Of a stretch of 64,000 bases of DNA, positions 16,928 to 25,586 are shown piece by piece (position 1 is the stretch's first letter; the number at the start of each line of letters is the position of its first letter). The position numbers and the translations under genes are program-made. Location: assembly GCF_008698145.1 (NCBI RefSeq), contig NZ_RZNZ01000012.1, positions 1 through 64,000 on the forward strand. The letters run 5' to 3'. The notes below the pieces were generated by a model. The model did no database searches. It saw only the letters and a list, made by a program, of their open reading frames with translations, and had not been told where the DNA came from. Origin of the DNA: Bifidobacterium vespertilionis (lineage in GTDB: Bacteria > Actinomycetota > Actinomycetes > Actinomycetales > Bifidobacteriaceae).

Positions 16928-19439
16928 TCACTTGGCGTACGCCTTGAACGCCTCGTTCTCACCCGTCCAGCCGATCTTCACCAGCGAGTCGTACTCGGCC
17001 TTGTCGGTCGTGTAGAAGTGCTCGCTGTTGTACTGGTTGAACAGACGGTACACGGTCGCGTCGCCGTCAGCCGGCGCGTAGAACGCCACGAACTCGTACG
17101 TCCAGCCCAGCTTGACCAGGTCGTCGCGCTCCTGAACGCTCGTGGTGTAGTGGTGCGAGCCGTCCCACTTGTTGTACAGGCGGTACACCGGGGTGGCCTT
17201 CTCGTCGGTCGTGGCCTTGAAGACCTCGCCCTCGCCCTGCCAGCCCTTGGCCGTCAGCTCGTTGTACTCGTCCAGGCTCGTGGTGAACAGGTGGGTCGTG
17301 CCGACCTTCTCGTACGGGTTGAACAGACGGTACACGGACACCTTCTGCGCACCCGGAACAGACGGCACATTCGCCTTCACCAGCTTCGCCTGGGCAGCCT
17401 CAAGCTTCGGGGCCAGCGCGTCGGCGGCGTCGAACTTGGACTGGCCGGAAGCGTGCTGGTAGGCGGAGTACTCGTCCTGCAGGGTGTACAGCGTGTCTAC
17501 GTACGCCTTCCAGGAATCCTGGGTGAAGCCGTACTTGTCGGCCAGAGCGTAGTCGGCGCTCTTGTTCTGGAAGGACGGGATCGTCACGCCCAGCTCGTCA
17601 AGCTCGCCGATCAGCGGGTACGCGGTCAGGGCCGCGGCGACCTGCTGGGTGCCAGAATACTTCCACACGGCAACCAAGACATGGTTAGGGTTGTAAGACT
17701 CCGGGATACCAGCACCGTCGAAGAGGTTGACGCGAGCACCATCGACCCTGTCGAGGGCCCAGTACTGGAACTCGTAGCCGTCGCGGGTCGGGGTCTCGAC
17801 CACGTCCTGCCACTTCTGAGTGGAGCTCTTGGTGGCGTAGGCGTAGTTGGTGCCGTTCTTGAAGAAACCGCCGTTGGCGTTCAGACGAATCGCGAAGGAG
17901 GCGTCCCACTTGGCGTACACGGCGATGGCGGAGGTCACGGTCGTGACCGGGGCATCGTCCTTGACGGCGTTCCAGCTGACGACCTTGCGGGTGGTGAAGT
18001 CACCCACGGCCGGGTCCTTCTGGGCTGCGGTCTGGTAGTAGTCCTCAAGACCGGTCGGAGGAACAATAGCGGAATCCTTGACCTGGTAGTTGATGGCCTT
18101 GCCGGTCTTGGCAGCGACCTTACCATTGGCGCCGTTTGCGGAATCGTTGGCCTCCATAGCGTTAGGCAGGGACCAGTTGGCGTCGAAGTAGCCGTAGTAG
18201 AAGACAACAGGAACGATGTTGTCGCTCTGATCCCAGCCAGCCTTCACGGTCACGGTTCGGGTCGCGGCGTCGGCGCCGGGGATCTCGGAGATCTTGGTGC
18301 CGGCCTCGACCTTCTTGCCATCGGCGTACCAGCCAGTGAACTCAGCGCCTTCGGTAGCCGGATCCGCCGGCAGGGAAAGCGCGTCGTCAGCCTTCACGAG
18401 CTTTTCCACTTCATAGCCGTTAGTAGGCTCGGTTTCCTTCAGACCGTCGTTGGTGGGGTTGACCCACTTGCCCTTGACATTCTCGCCGAAATCGTAGGTG
18501 ATGTGCCACGGGTTGGCGTTAGCAGTGTTTACTCCGAGAAGCTTCAGATCGGGATCGTTGTAGTCGAAGTCGACGTTCGGGACGTTGGCGGTGAAGTCGT
18601 ACTTCTTCCCGTCAGTGGTCTGCCACTCATCCTGCTTCAGGGACGGGTCGGCGCGGAACTCCGGGAACGGACGATTCGCCAGCGTGTAGACCTTCACGGA
18701 GTGGGAGCCGGCCTGGTCAAGCTCAACGACGGACACATTCTGCTCATTATCAGCGCCGACGCTAGAGTACTTCTCATACAACGGATAGAGCGTGATGTTC
18801 TTCTCGATGGGCTGACCGGTGTAAAGGTCCTGCTTGGTCTGGCTGTCCGTGTAGGTCCAACCCACGAACACATAGTCGTTCTGCTGGCTTGCGTCAATGC
18901 CGCGAGGCGTCGCATAGGCAGCCCACTGGGCGGGAGTCAGAGCGCTGGCGGCGGGGGGCGTCGGCAATGTATTCGGTTACGCCGTCACCGGTCTTGACCT
19001 TGACGGTCTTGGTGGTGCCGTCAGGGTAGTTAAACGTCACCACGGAAGCGTTCGCATACTGGGCGAACAGCTTGGTGTCGCCCTTGACCGCGATGCCGTC
19101 GGAGGAGGCGACATTCTTGCCGGCCAGATCATAGGAGTAGCCGGTCAGAATCTTATCGGCGTCGCTCTTGTACGGGTCGTTCAGTTGACCCGGGATGAAC
19201 GTCTGGCCATACACATATTCCGGATTAGTAGGGTATCCAGAATACGGCGTATACGGCGTATCGGCGCGGTACACGGCGACGGTGAACTTGCCGCCGCCGA
19301 GAATCGTGCCGGTCACGTCCACTCCCGGATTGTTAACCGCGGCGTTGGCGGTGTTTGCCGCCACGCCCATGGTGGCGAGCATGGCGACCGATGCGAGACC
19401 GGCCAGCGACGCGCGCCAGAACTTGTTGTTTCCTGTCAT
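16928..19439 (-). pseudogene. Secreted InlB-repeat/DUF5648 protein split by a +1 shift at a G6 tract
   Basis: Two overlapping frames form one gene. The first (start 19439) has a signal peptide whose first 25 residues equal those of the 12028 gene, then an InlB-like region to …GVTEYIADAP. The second runs on from ASALTPAQWAAYATPRG to 16928 and contains InlB-type repeats (NDYVFVGWTY, EGAEFTGWYADGK, TRDGYEFQYWAL) and three DUF5648-like units (VYRLFNPYEKVGTTHLFT, VYRLYNKWDGSHHYT, VYRLFNQYNSEHFYT). Removing one base from the six-G run at 18953-18958 gives an intact 836-residue protein. Otherwise well preserved, so it may be variable rather than dead, or a sequencing error. Confidence 0.8.
18953..18958 (-). 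repeat. G6/C6 tract at the frameshift
   Basis: Six G on the plus strand (C on the coding strand). Five would give ADAPAASALTPAQ and restore one frame; the total length minus one base divides by three. Confidence 0.9.
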
Positions 19440-19461
19440 GTCAGGAACCTTTCTTCTAGGG
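19363..19461. repeat. 99-bp perfect inverted repeat, right copy
   Basis: Reverse complement of 12006-12104, base for base. Beyond CCCTAGAAGAA the upstream sequences of the two genes differ. Confidence 0.9.
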
Positions 19462-19499
19462 CTATAGGTTCATGGGCTACCGCGCGCCGGGAACGCCAG

Positions 19500-19529
19500 T
19501 ATTTCCAACACCTGCCGGGCCATCGTCAA
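19500..19529 (-). promoter_or_regulatory. Possible promoter of the second InlB-repeat gene
   Basis: TTGACG and GAAATA with an 18-base spacer between the recombinase stop and the secreted gene. The -10 box is weak. Confidence 0.3.
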
Positions 19530-19544
19530 ACCACGCACCCCGAT

Positions 19545-20822
19545 TTAGCCACGTTTGGACACGAGGGCGGCACTCCGCTCGGCGTCGACGGCGTCGGCGA
19601 CCTGGCCCAGGCGCTCGGGGAAGAGGAAACCGTAGACGTCGAGGGTGAGGCTGGCGGAGGTGTGGCCCATCTGGCGCTGGAGGATCTTGACGTCGGCGCC
19701 GGCCTTGATGGCGATGGCGGCGTAGGAGTGGCGCAGGCTGTGCGGCGTCAATCCTTCGACGTCCTGCAATCCGGAGAGTTCCACGGCCTTGCGCCAGATG
19801 CGTCGGCGCCAGTTGTGGTCGTTCACGTGGCCGCCCTTCGCCGCACGGAAGACGTAGGCGGTTTCGGGCTGGCCCTTGATCTGCTCGCGCAATGGTTTCA
19901 CGAGAAACTTCGGGATCGCCACGGTCCTGGGCTTGCCCGATTTCGGCGGCCCCAATCGTTGCGCCTTGGCGCTGTTCTTCCATGTCCGGCGGATGCGGAT
20001 CTGCCGGTTGGCGAGGTCCAGATCGCCCACCTGCAGGGCGAACGACTCGTTGATGCGTGTACCTACGTAGCTTTGGAATCGTATGATCAACCCGTCCACG
20101 GGCCGCCCGACCACTTCGGCCGATTTCGCCAGATGCTCGATCTCGGGGATGTTCAGGAAGACCAGATCCTTGTATTCGGGCTTGGGTACTTCCACCTCGC
20201 GCGCTGGATTTTCCATGAGATACCGCGCCTTCACGGCATATTCCAACACCCCGGCGAAGACCACGCGCACGATGCTCTTGATCGATCTGGGGGACAGGGG
20301 CTTGGCCTTGCGATCCCAGTGCAGCTCCACCGGGTACTCGCCGACGGCCAGATTGCCCACCCATTGCGCAATGTCGTCGCGCGTGATCGTGCCGATCGGC
20401 ACATCGCTCCATCGCGGATTTACGTAGACACGTAGTTCGCATTCATAACGTAGCCGCACGCCTTCGCTCACGTTGTTCTTCGACCGCAGCCACATCTCGG
20501 CCACGTCCTTGAACTTCCGCCGCCCATCGTACGGGTTCGCATAGCGGCCGCGGCGCACATCGTCCTCCATAGCCGCCTGGAACGCCTCCGCGTCCGTGAG
20601 CTTCGCGAACGACTTCGAATGCTGCCTGCGTGTGGTGCCCTCCACCGTGTACCACCGGCATCGCCATCGCCGCCCGTGCCCGTAGCGCGACGATCGCCAC
20701 CCGTCCGGCACCTTAGCGCGGAACGGGTCGCGCGACGCCGCCAAGGACCGCCGCGCCTCGGGGGACGGGGGAACGCCGTTGTCGTTTTTGAGCCACAGGT
20801 CATCGATCCACACTCGTGCCAT
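19545..20822 (-). CDS. Tyrosine recombinase / phage-type integrase
   Basis: 425 residues, ATG at 20822 after TAAGGC. N-terminal arm-binding region to ~100, a SAM-like core-binding domain at ~105-200 (FKDVAEMWLRSKNNVS), and a catalytic domain at ~215-410. Catalytic residues visible: R in YVGTRINESFAL, H-x-x-R in TPHSLRHSYAAI, H in RQMGHTSASLTLDVYGFL and the final tyrosine in that segment. Such enzymes integrate, excise or invert DNA between short sites. It appears complete. It lies 84 bases from the right copy of the 99-bp repeat and closes the island, so it is the natural candidate to act on it. Confidence 0.92.
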   Translation of the reverse strand: MARVWIDDLWLKNDNGVPPSPEARRSLAASRDPFRAKVPDGWRSSRYGHGRRWRCRWYTVEGTTRRQHSKSFAKLTDAEAFQAAMEDDVRRGRYANPYDGRRKFKDVAEMWLRSKNNVSEGVRLRYECELRVYVNPRWSDVPIGTITRDDIAQWVGNLAVGEYPVELHWDRKAKPLSPRSIKSIVRVVFAGVLEYAVKARYLMENPAREVEVPKPEYKDLVFLNIPEIEHLAKSAEVVGRPVDGLIIRFQSYVGTRINESFALQVGDLDLANRQIRIRRTWKNSAKAQRLGPPKSGKPRTVAIPKFLVKPLREQIKGQPETAYVFRAAKGGHVNDHNWRRRIWRKAVELSGLQDVEGLTPHSLRHSYAAIAIKAGADVKILQRQMGHTSASLTLDVYGFLFPERLGQVADAVDAERSAALVSKRG

Positions 20823-20973
20823 GCCTTACATTATCCGCTCGAAGCATGGCCGGCCGCGGATTGCTCGCCCCGGGAGAACGGCGGAAAACCGGGCGTCCGG
20901 GGACACGATCCAGACACGATGAAGGGGAAGTGCGGTGGGAGAGTGCGGTGCGGATGCGGGGCGATCGGCTCGT

Positions 20974-20979
20974 TATAAT
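20974..20979 (+). promoter_or_regulatory. -10 box for the DUF2142 gene
   Basis: A perfect TATAAT (CGTTATAATGGG) about 40 bases before the start codon. The -35 region (CGGATG) is poor. Confidence 0.5.
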
Positions 20980-21016
20980 GGGCAGCGTCTTTCCTGCGAG
21001 CCGCCACACGATCGGA

Positions 21017-22339
21017 ATGTTCATGAATCAGAACGGAAATCATGTTTCTCCAACATCCATGCGGGGCGCGGGGCTATGGCGTACTTCCAAGGCGAATGTC
21101 GTTGCCGCCGTCGTGTTCGCGATCATTGCACTGGCTGAAGGACTGTTCATGATCGGCGATATCGATGCGAAATCACTGCCTGATCCGACCATGCATATTC
21201 CGCAGACCTACGCGCTCGCTACTGGGCAGGTATTCAATCCCACCGAATTTCAAACGGATGAATGGGGAAATCATTTTCGTCGGCAGAATCTCAAAGGTGA
21301 TTCATACTATTTGGAGCCCGATGGTAATAATTCCTTGCTTATGAATGTGATATCGCAAATTGGTAAAAGCAACGCATATCATAGTGAGGATAATGGTTCA
21401 CAAACCGTAAGTGGATTGTATCGATCCACGCAGTATTTTCCTGCCTCGTACATACCTCAAGCTGTTGGAATGAAAATCGGCATGATGCTGCACATGTCTC
21501 ATTACAAGACTTTGCAAATGGCGCGCGGCGTCAACCTACTGACATTCATTGCCATGGTTGCATTTGCAATAATCCTGCTTCCGCGCGGCAAACTACTGAT
21601 GCTTGCTCTGGGCCTGCTCCCGATGACGGTGTATACGGCGAGCAGCATGATGCCGGATGGGCTGTATTTCGCCGCAAGCGCCTGCATGGTGGCCGTGGCG
21701 ATGTACGGCTTGCGATCGGAGCGCAGGATGTCCAATGGCCTGTATGTGTTTTTGATTGTCATTTCGCTATGGATATTGCTTGGCAAGAGTCTGTATCTTG
21801 TTGCCGCCCTGCCGGTGTTGCTGCTTCCGAAGGTTGTGCTGTCTTGGAAAAGGAAATTGGGATATGTGGGCGTGATGTGCATCGGATTGGTGTTGTATTT
21901 GCTTTGGAGCTCAGCGTATTCCGGTGGTTTCTTCGCTGCAAACGTTGCTGACAATAAAGGATATATTCTTCATGATCCGGTGCATTTTGTGATCGTAGTA
22001 TTGAAGAATGCTCTGCATGTCTATTCTGAATTGATTATCATGCCGCATGGATATTGGTGGGTAGCACTTGCGATCACTGTGATTACTGTGGGCTCTGCGG
22101 TTTATGGTTTCGTGACTGATTGGAAGAGGGAACGATCGAACTTCACTGTAGTGTATGTGGCGTCGGTTGTTGTGTCGTTCTTCCTTGGAATCTGCGCGAT
22201 TTATGCATTTACCGCACTGACTTGGAATGATCTTTCCAATATGAGTCAAGGCATTGATCTTGAAGGATTCCAAGGACGTTATATTTTGCCTTTGCTGCCA
22301 TCGGCTGCGTTTCTGTCTGTGTGGGGCAAACGCATTTGA
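21017..22339 (+). CDS. DUF2142-family polytopic membrane protein
   Basis: 440 residues from ATG 21017 (a second ATG lies at 21023; ribosome site weak). One hydrophobic segment near residue 30 (VVAAVVFAIIALAEGLFMI), a soluble part with PDPTMHIPQTYALATGQVF, then eight or more membrane segments and GRYILPLLPSAAF near the end. The DPxMHIPQAYALAxGxxF and QGRYxLP features fit DUF2142, found near surface-glycan genes; reaction unknown. GC content is clearly lower than in neighbouring genes (many A/T third positions), suggesting transfer. The stop comes right after the GRYILPLLP segment and abuts a family A repeat, so the C-terminus may have been cut. Confidence 0.78.
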   Translation: MFMNQNGNHVSPTSMRGAGLWRTSKANVVAAVVFAIIALAEGLFMIGDIDAKSLPDPTMHIPQTYALATGQVFNPTEFQTDEWGNHFRRQNLKGDSYYLEPDGNNSLLMNVISQIGKSNAYHSEDNGSQTVSGLYRSTQYFPASYIPQAVGMKIGMMLHMSHYKTLQMARGVNLLTFIAMVAFAIILLPRGKLLMLALGLLPMTVYTASSMMPDGLYFAASACMVAVAMYGLRSERRMSNGLYVFLIVISLWILLGKSLYLVAALPVLLLPKVVLSWKRKLGYVGVMCIGLVLYLLWSSAYSGGFFAANVADNKGYILHDPVHFVIVVLKNALHVYSELIIMPHGYWWVALAITVITVGSAVYGFVTDWKRERSNFTVVYVASVVVSFFLGICAIYAFTALTWNDLSNMSQGIDLEGFQGRYILPLLPSAAFLSVWGKRI

Positions 22340-22349
22340 TGACAAAGCA

Positions 22350-22605
22350 ACGTCATCCTGAGCGCAGCGGTAGTCCCTTTCAAGTCATCCTGAGCGGAGC
22401 GTAGCGGAGTCGAAGGATCCTTAATCTTCTGCACTGTGATCTGTGCGTAATGGCCAAGGATCCTTCGACTCCGCCCTATCGGGCTGCGCTCAGGATGACG
22501 AGGGGCCGCTTTCCGTCATCCTGAGCGCAGCGCGAGTTTCTTCCGTCATCCTGAGCGTAGCGTAGCGGAGCCGAAGGATTCTTCGACTCCTCCCTGCCGG
22601 GCTGA
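22350..22605. repeat. Cluster of family A palindromic repeats
   Basis: Copies of GTCATCCTGAGCG and GCTCAGGATGAC with AAGGATCCTT. Begins eleven bases after the DUF2142 stop codon. Confidence 0.85.
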
Positions 22606-22631
22606 CTACGTCGTCAAACGTTTTTGTCAGG

Positions 22632-22637
22632 TATACT
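22632..22637 (+). promoter_or_regulatory. -10 box for the secreted nuclease gene
   Basis: TATACT in AGGTATACTTTTGG, 33 bases before the ATG. TCGTCA at 22611-22616 is the best -35 candidate, with a short spacer. Confidence 0.45.
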
Positions 22638-22669
22638 TTTGGTGACCCTTGAGAAGAAAGAGGTGATCG

Positions 22670-23983
22670 ATGAAGATCAGTCAAAAGTTGGGTGCACTGC
22701 TCACATCGGCGGCGATGGTCGTCGGGCTCGGTGCCGCTGTAGGGGCGACCGCCACCGCCGCAAGCGCTGCGGGCGTCGGCTGGACCCCGGAGGGTGTGGC
22801 GTGGATGGCCCCGGCGTCCGGCGGCGAGAACGTGTATCGTCTGTACAATCCGTACAGCGGCGGGCATCACTACACCATGGATCTTGCCGAGATCGACGCG
22901 ATGGTCGTCGCGGGCTGGCAGAAGGAGCCTGTGGCCTTCGCTGCGGATTCTTCTGGTGCGGACGTCTATCGTTTGTATAACCCGTACTCCGGCGAACACC
23001 ATTACACGATGGACGCCGCCGAACGCGACAATCTCGAGCGTGTGGGCTGGAGGCCGGAGGGCGTGGCCTGGCATGTGAGCACCGCCGCCAGCGTGCCTGT
23101 CTATCGTGTCTACAACCAGTACACGGGCGAGCATCTGTGGACGCAGGACAAGACCGAGTACGAGTTCCTCACCGGCGTCGCCCCCACGCCCACCGCCAAG
23201 GACGCCCTCGCCCAGCTCACCGTTTCCGACTACCTCGCCCCCGGCTACGAGCGCGAGGAGTTCGGCAAGACGTGGGTCGATGTGGACGGCAACAACTGCG
23301 GCACGCGCGACGACATCCTGGCCCGCGATCTGACGAACATCACCAAGAAGGACGATTGCAGGGTCGCCACCGGCACGCTGAATGATCCGTACACCGGCAC
23401 TGTCATCGACTTCGTGCGCGGAACGGACGGCGGCAATGACGGCGGCGTGCAGATTGATCATGTGGTCGCCCTGTCCAACGCGTGGAAGTCGGGCGCGAAC
23501 GGCTGGACCCGCGACCAGCGCATCGCCTACGCGAACGATCCGTACGTGCTGCTCGCCGTGGACGATCAGGCCAATCAGGACAAGAGCGATTCCGCGGCCG
23601 ACAAGTGGCTGCCGTCCAACACGGCCTACCGTTGCGACTACGTTGCCCGCCAGATCGGCATCAAGAGCAAGTACAAGCTGACCGTGACCAACACCGAGCG
23701 CGACGCCATGAACCTCGTGCTCGCCACCTGCCCCGCGCAGACCGTCCCCGCCGGCGTGGGCGCGCCCAGCGTGCCCGCCCCGCCCGCACCCGCTCCGAAG
23801 CCCGCTCCCAAGCCGGATCCCGATCCTGCGCCCAACCCCGAGCCGAAGCCGGAGGTGCAGTACGGTATCCGTCCCGGTGCGTGGTGTTCTCCGGAAGGGG
23901 CGATCGGCTACAGCGCCAAGGGCGTTCAGTATGTTTGCCGCCCGAGTGACAGCGGTAAGTCATTGCATTGGCGAAGGCCGTAA
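22670..23983 (+). CDS. Secreted HNH/DUF1524 nuclease with N-terminal DUF5648-like repeats
   Basis: 437 residues; AAGAGG eight bases before the ATG. Signal peptide MKISQKLGALLTSAAMVVG…AASA. The mature chain begins in the middle of a DUF5648-like unit (VGWTPEGVAWMAP) and continues with three more to residue ~165. Residues ~175-360 are a DUF1524/HNH secreted nuclease domain: GTRDDILARDL, QIDHVVALSNAWKSGA, YANDPYVLLAVD, ANQDKSD, DKWLPSN. A proline/lysine linker and a small domain (RPGAWCSPEGAIGYS, QYVCRP) end it, as in other actinobacterial secreted nucleases. Likely cuts DNA outside the cell. The repeats are N-terminal here, unlike in the other five proteins. Confidence 0.88.
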   Translation: MKISQKLGALLTSAAMVVGLGAAVGATATAASAAGVGWTPEGVAWMAPASGGENVYRLYNPYSGGHHYTMDLAEIDAMVVAGWQKEPVAFAADSSGADVYRLYNPYSGEHHYTMDAAERDNLERVGWRPEGVAWHVSTAASVPVYRVYNQYTGEHLWTQDKTEYEFLTGVAPTPTAKDALAQLTVSDYLAPGYEREEFGKTWVDVDGNNCGTRDDILARDLTNITKKDDCRVATGTLNDPYTGTVIDFVRGTDGGNDGGVQIDHVVALSNAWKSGANGWTRDQRIAYANDPYVLLAVDDQANQDKSDSAADKWLPSNTAYRCDYVARQIGIKSKYKLTVTNTERDAMNLVLATCPAQTVPAGVGAPSVPAPPAPAPKPAPKPDPDPAPNPEPKPEVQYGIRPGAWCSPEGAIGYSAKGVQYVCRPSDSGKSLHWRRP

Positions 23984-24004
23984 GCCGGGTTGGTTTGGTG
24001 CGGA

Positions 24005-24330
24005 GTGTTAAGGATCCTTCGACTTCGCTACGCTTCGCTCAGGATGACAAGAAGCAACTCTCTGTCATCCTGAGCGCAGCGGAGTCTCTCTCTGTCATCC
24101 TGAGCGGAGCGCGCAGCGCGAAGTCGAAGGATCCTTAACCTTTTCGCGTTGTGACTTTTGCGTGAAATGGCCAAGGATCCTTCGGCTCCGCCCTCGATGT
24201 CCGGCTGCGCCGGACCGTCGCCGCCTTGGCGGCGGCTCCCTTCGCCTACGGACAGCCCACAGGGCTGTCCGCTTCACGGCTCAGTGCTCAGGATGACCGG
24301 GTCACCTTTCCCTCCGCTCGGAATGACCGG
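24005..24330. repeat. Family A repeats with a GC-rich inserted stem
   Basis: Besides the usual words, 24195-24285 holds GTCCGGCTGCGCCGGAC and an inner CGCCGCCTTGGCGGCG stem and GGACAGCCCACAGGGCTGTCC. The same extended form recurs at 25030-25100, 25370-25450 and 39110-39190. Confidence 0.8.
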
Positions 24331-24339
24331 GCCATCTAG

Positions 24340-24358
24340 GTATATACTTAGTGTATAC
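24340..24358. promoter_or_regulatory. Probable mazEF operator/promoter
   Basis: GTATA-TACTTAGTG-TATAC, an inverted repeat that overlaps a TATACT -10-like box 18 bases before the antitoxin ATG. Autoregulation by the antitoxin is usual for this family. Confidence 0.5.
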
Positions 24359-24375
24359 AGTGATGGGAGGGCGTT

Positions 24376-24627
24376 ATGGCCACTACGACATTGGTGCATT
24401 GGGGCAACGGGCAGGGTATTCGTCTGTCCAAGGAGCTGATCAGCCAGGCTGGGCTGAAAGTCGGCGATGAATTGGACGTGCAGGTCGAAAATGGGGGCAT
24501 TCGCATCACTCCCGCCCGGAATCGGTATATAGGCATTGTGGATTACGAGAAGCTGTTCGAGGGGTATCAGGGGCCGCAGCCGACCGAGGACGGATTCGCT
24601 TCGCCGGCCGGAAGGGAGCGGATGTGA
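24376..24627 (+). CDS. mazE: MazE-like antitoxin
   Basis: 83 residues, GGGAGG upstream of the ATG. The N-terminal ~50 residues have the SpoVT/AbrB-type swapped-hairpin pattern (VHWGNGQGIRLSKEL, LKVGDELDVQVENGGIRITP). The C-terminal tail would bind and block the toxin. Its stop overlaps the GTG start of the toxin gene by four bases, so they are translationally coupled. DNA binding to the palindrome at 24340-24358 is likely from family knowledge. Confidence 0.88.
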   Translation: MATTTLVHWGNGQGIRLSKELISQAGLKVGDELDVQVENGGIRITPARNRYIGIVDYEKLFEGYQGPQPTEDGFASPAGRERM

Positions 24628-24995
24628 GCGACTGGCGGTATGGGGATGTTGTGTGGGCCGATTTGGATCCATCCGCCGGACATGAGCAAAACAAACGCAG
24701 GCCGCTGATCGTGGTGAGCAACGATCTCTACAACCGCTTCAATAATCTGCCCATGACCGTGCCTGTGACGAGCAATCGCGAATATCCGCTGCATGTCAAC
24801 ATTGGGGTCATCCCAACCGAGGATGGCGGCGAAATCCATGGATGGGCCGAGATCGAACAGGCGAAATGCCTCGATCTTGATGCGCGTCATGCCGCTCGCG
24901 TGGGTGATCTCGATGAGCATGTGCTCGATGAGATCACCGAGTTGCTCTTGAGCGGTCTGATGCAGCCGACAATGCGCATTGAGCGATTTGCGTAA
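24624..24995 (+). CDS. mazF: MazF/PemK-family mRNA interferase toxin
   Basis: 123 residues from a GTG start that overlaps the antitoxin stop. MazF features: YGDVVWADLDPSAGHEQNKRRPLIVVSN near the start, PVTSN, and AEIEQAKCLDLD. The R in KRRPLIV and the T/S of the PVTSN strand are in the usual catalytic places. Expected to cut mRNA at short sites when free of the antitoxin. The module lies between two large family A repeat clusters. Confidence 0.9.
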   Translation: MSDWRYGDVVWADLDPSAGHEQNKRRPLIVVSNDLYNRFNNLPMTVPVTSNREYPLHVNIGVIPTEDGGEIHGWAEIEQAKCLDLDARHAARVGDLDEHVLDEITELLLSGLMQPTMRIERFA

Positions 24996-24999
24996 GGAT

Positions 25000-25578
25000 G
25001 ACGGAGGCGTTCATCCTGAGCACTGAGCCGTTAAGCGGACAGCCCGGTGGGCTGTCCGTAGGCGAAGGGAGCCGCCGCCAAGGCGGCGACGGTCCGGCGT
25101 AGCCGGACGCCGTAGCGGAGTCGAAGGATCCTTGGGATTCCGCATTGTGACTTTGTGCGGAGTGCCGAAGGATCCTTCGCTGCGCTCAGGATGACGGGGA
25201 ATGCCACTTGTCATCCTGAGCACAGCGCGCAGCGCGGAGTCGAAGGATCCTTAATCTTCTTTACGGGTTGGCTTGGTACGAAATGGCCAAGGATCCTTCG
25301 GCTTCGCCCTGTCGGGCTTCGCTCAGGATGACCGGGGGGCCGCTTTCTGTCATCCTGAGCACTGAGCCGTTAAGCGGACAGCCCAGTGGGCTGTCCGTAG
25401 GCGAGGGGAGCCGCCGCCAAGGCGGCGACGGTCCGGCGTAGCCGGACGCCGTAGCGGAGTCGAAGGATCCTTAATCTTCTCACGGGTCCGCTTGGTGCGA
25501 AATGGCCAAGGATCCTTCGCTTCGCTCAGGATGACGAAAGCGGCTCAGGATGAGAAGCGGCTCAGGATGACGGCGAGC
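25000..25578. repeat. Large cluster of family A palindromic repeats
   Basis: About 580 bases with two copies of the extended form (GGACAGCCC…GGGCTGTCC and GGCGGCGACGG stems) and four or more ordinary units. No gene seen. Confidence 0.85.
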
Positions 25579-25586
25579 AGGGCTGC

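Noticed and set aside
8396-20822. Complete prophage
   Set aside because: There is an integrase, but no capsid, portal, terminase, tail or lysis genes.
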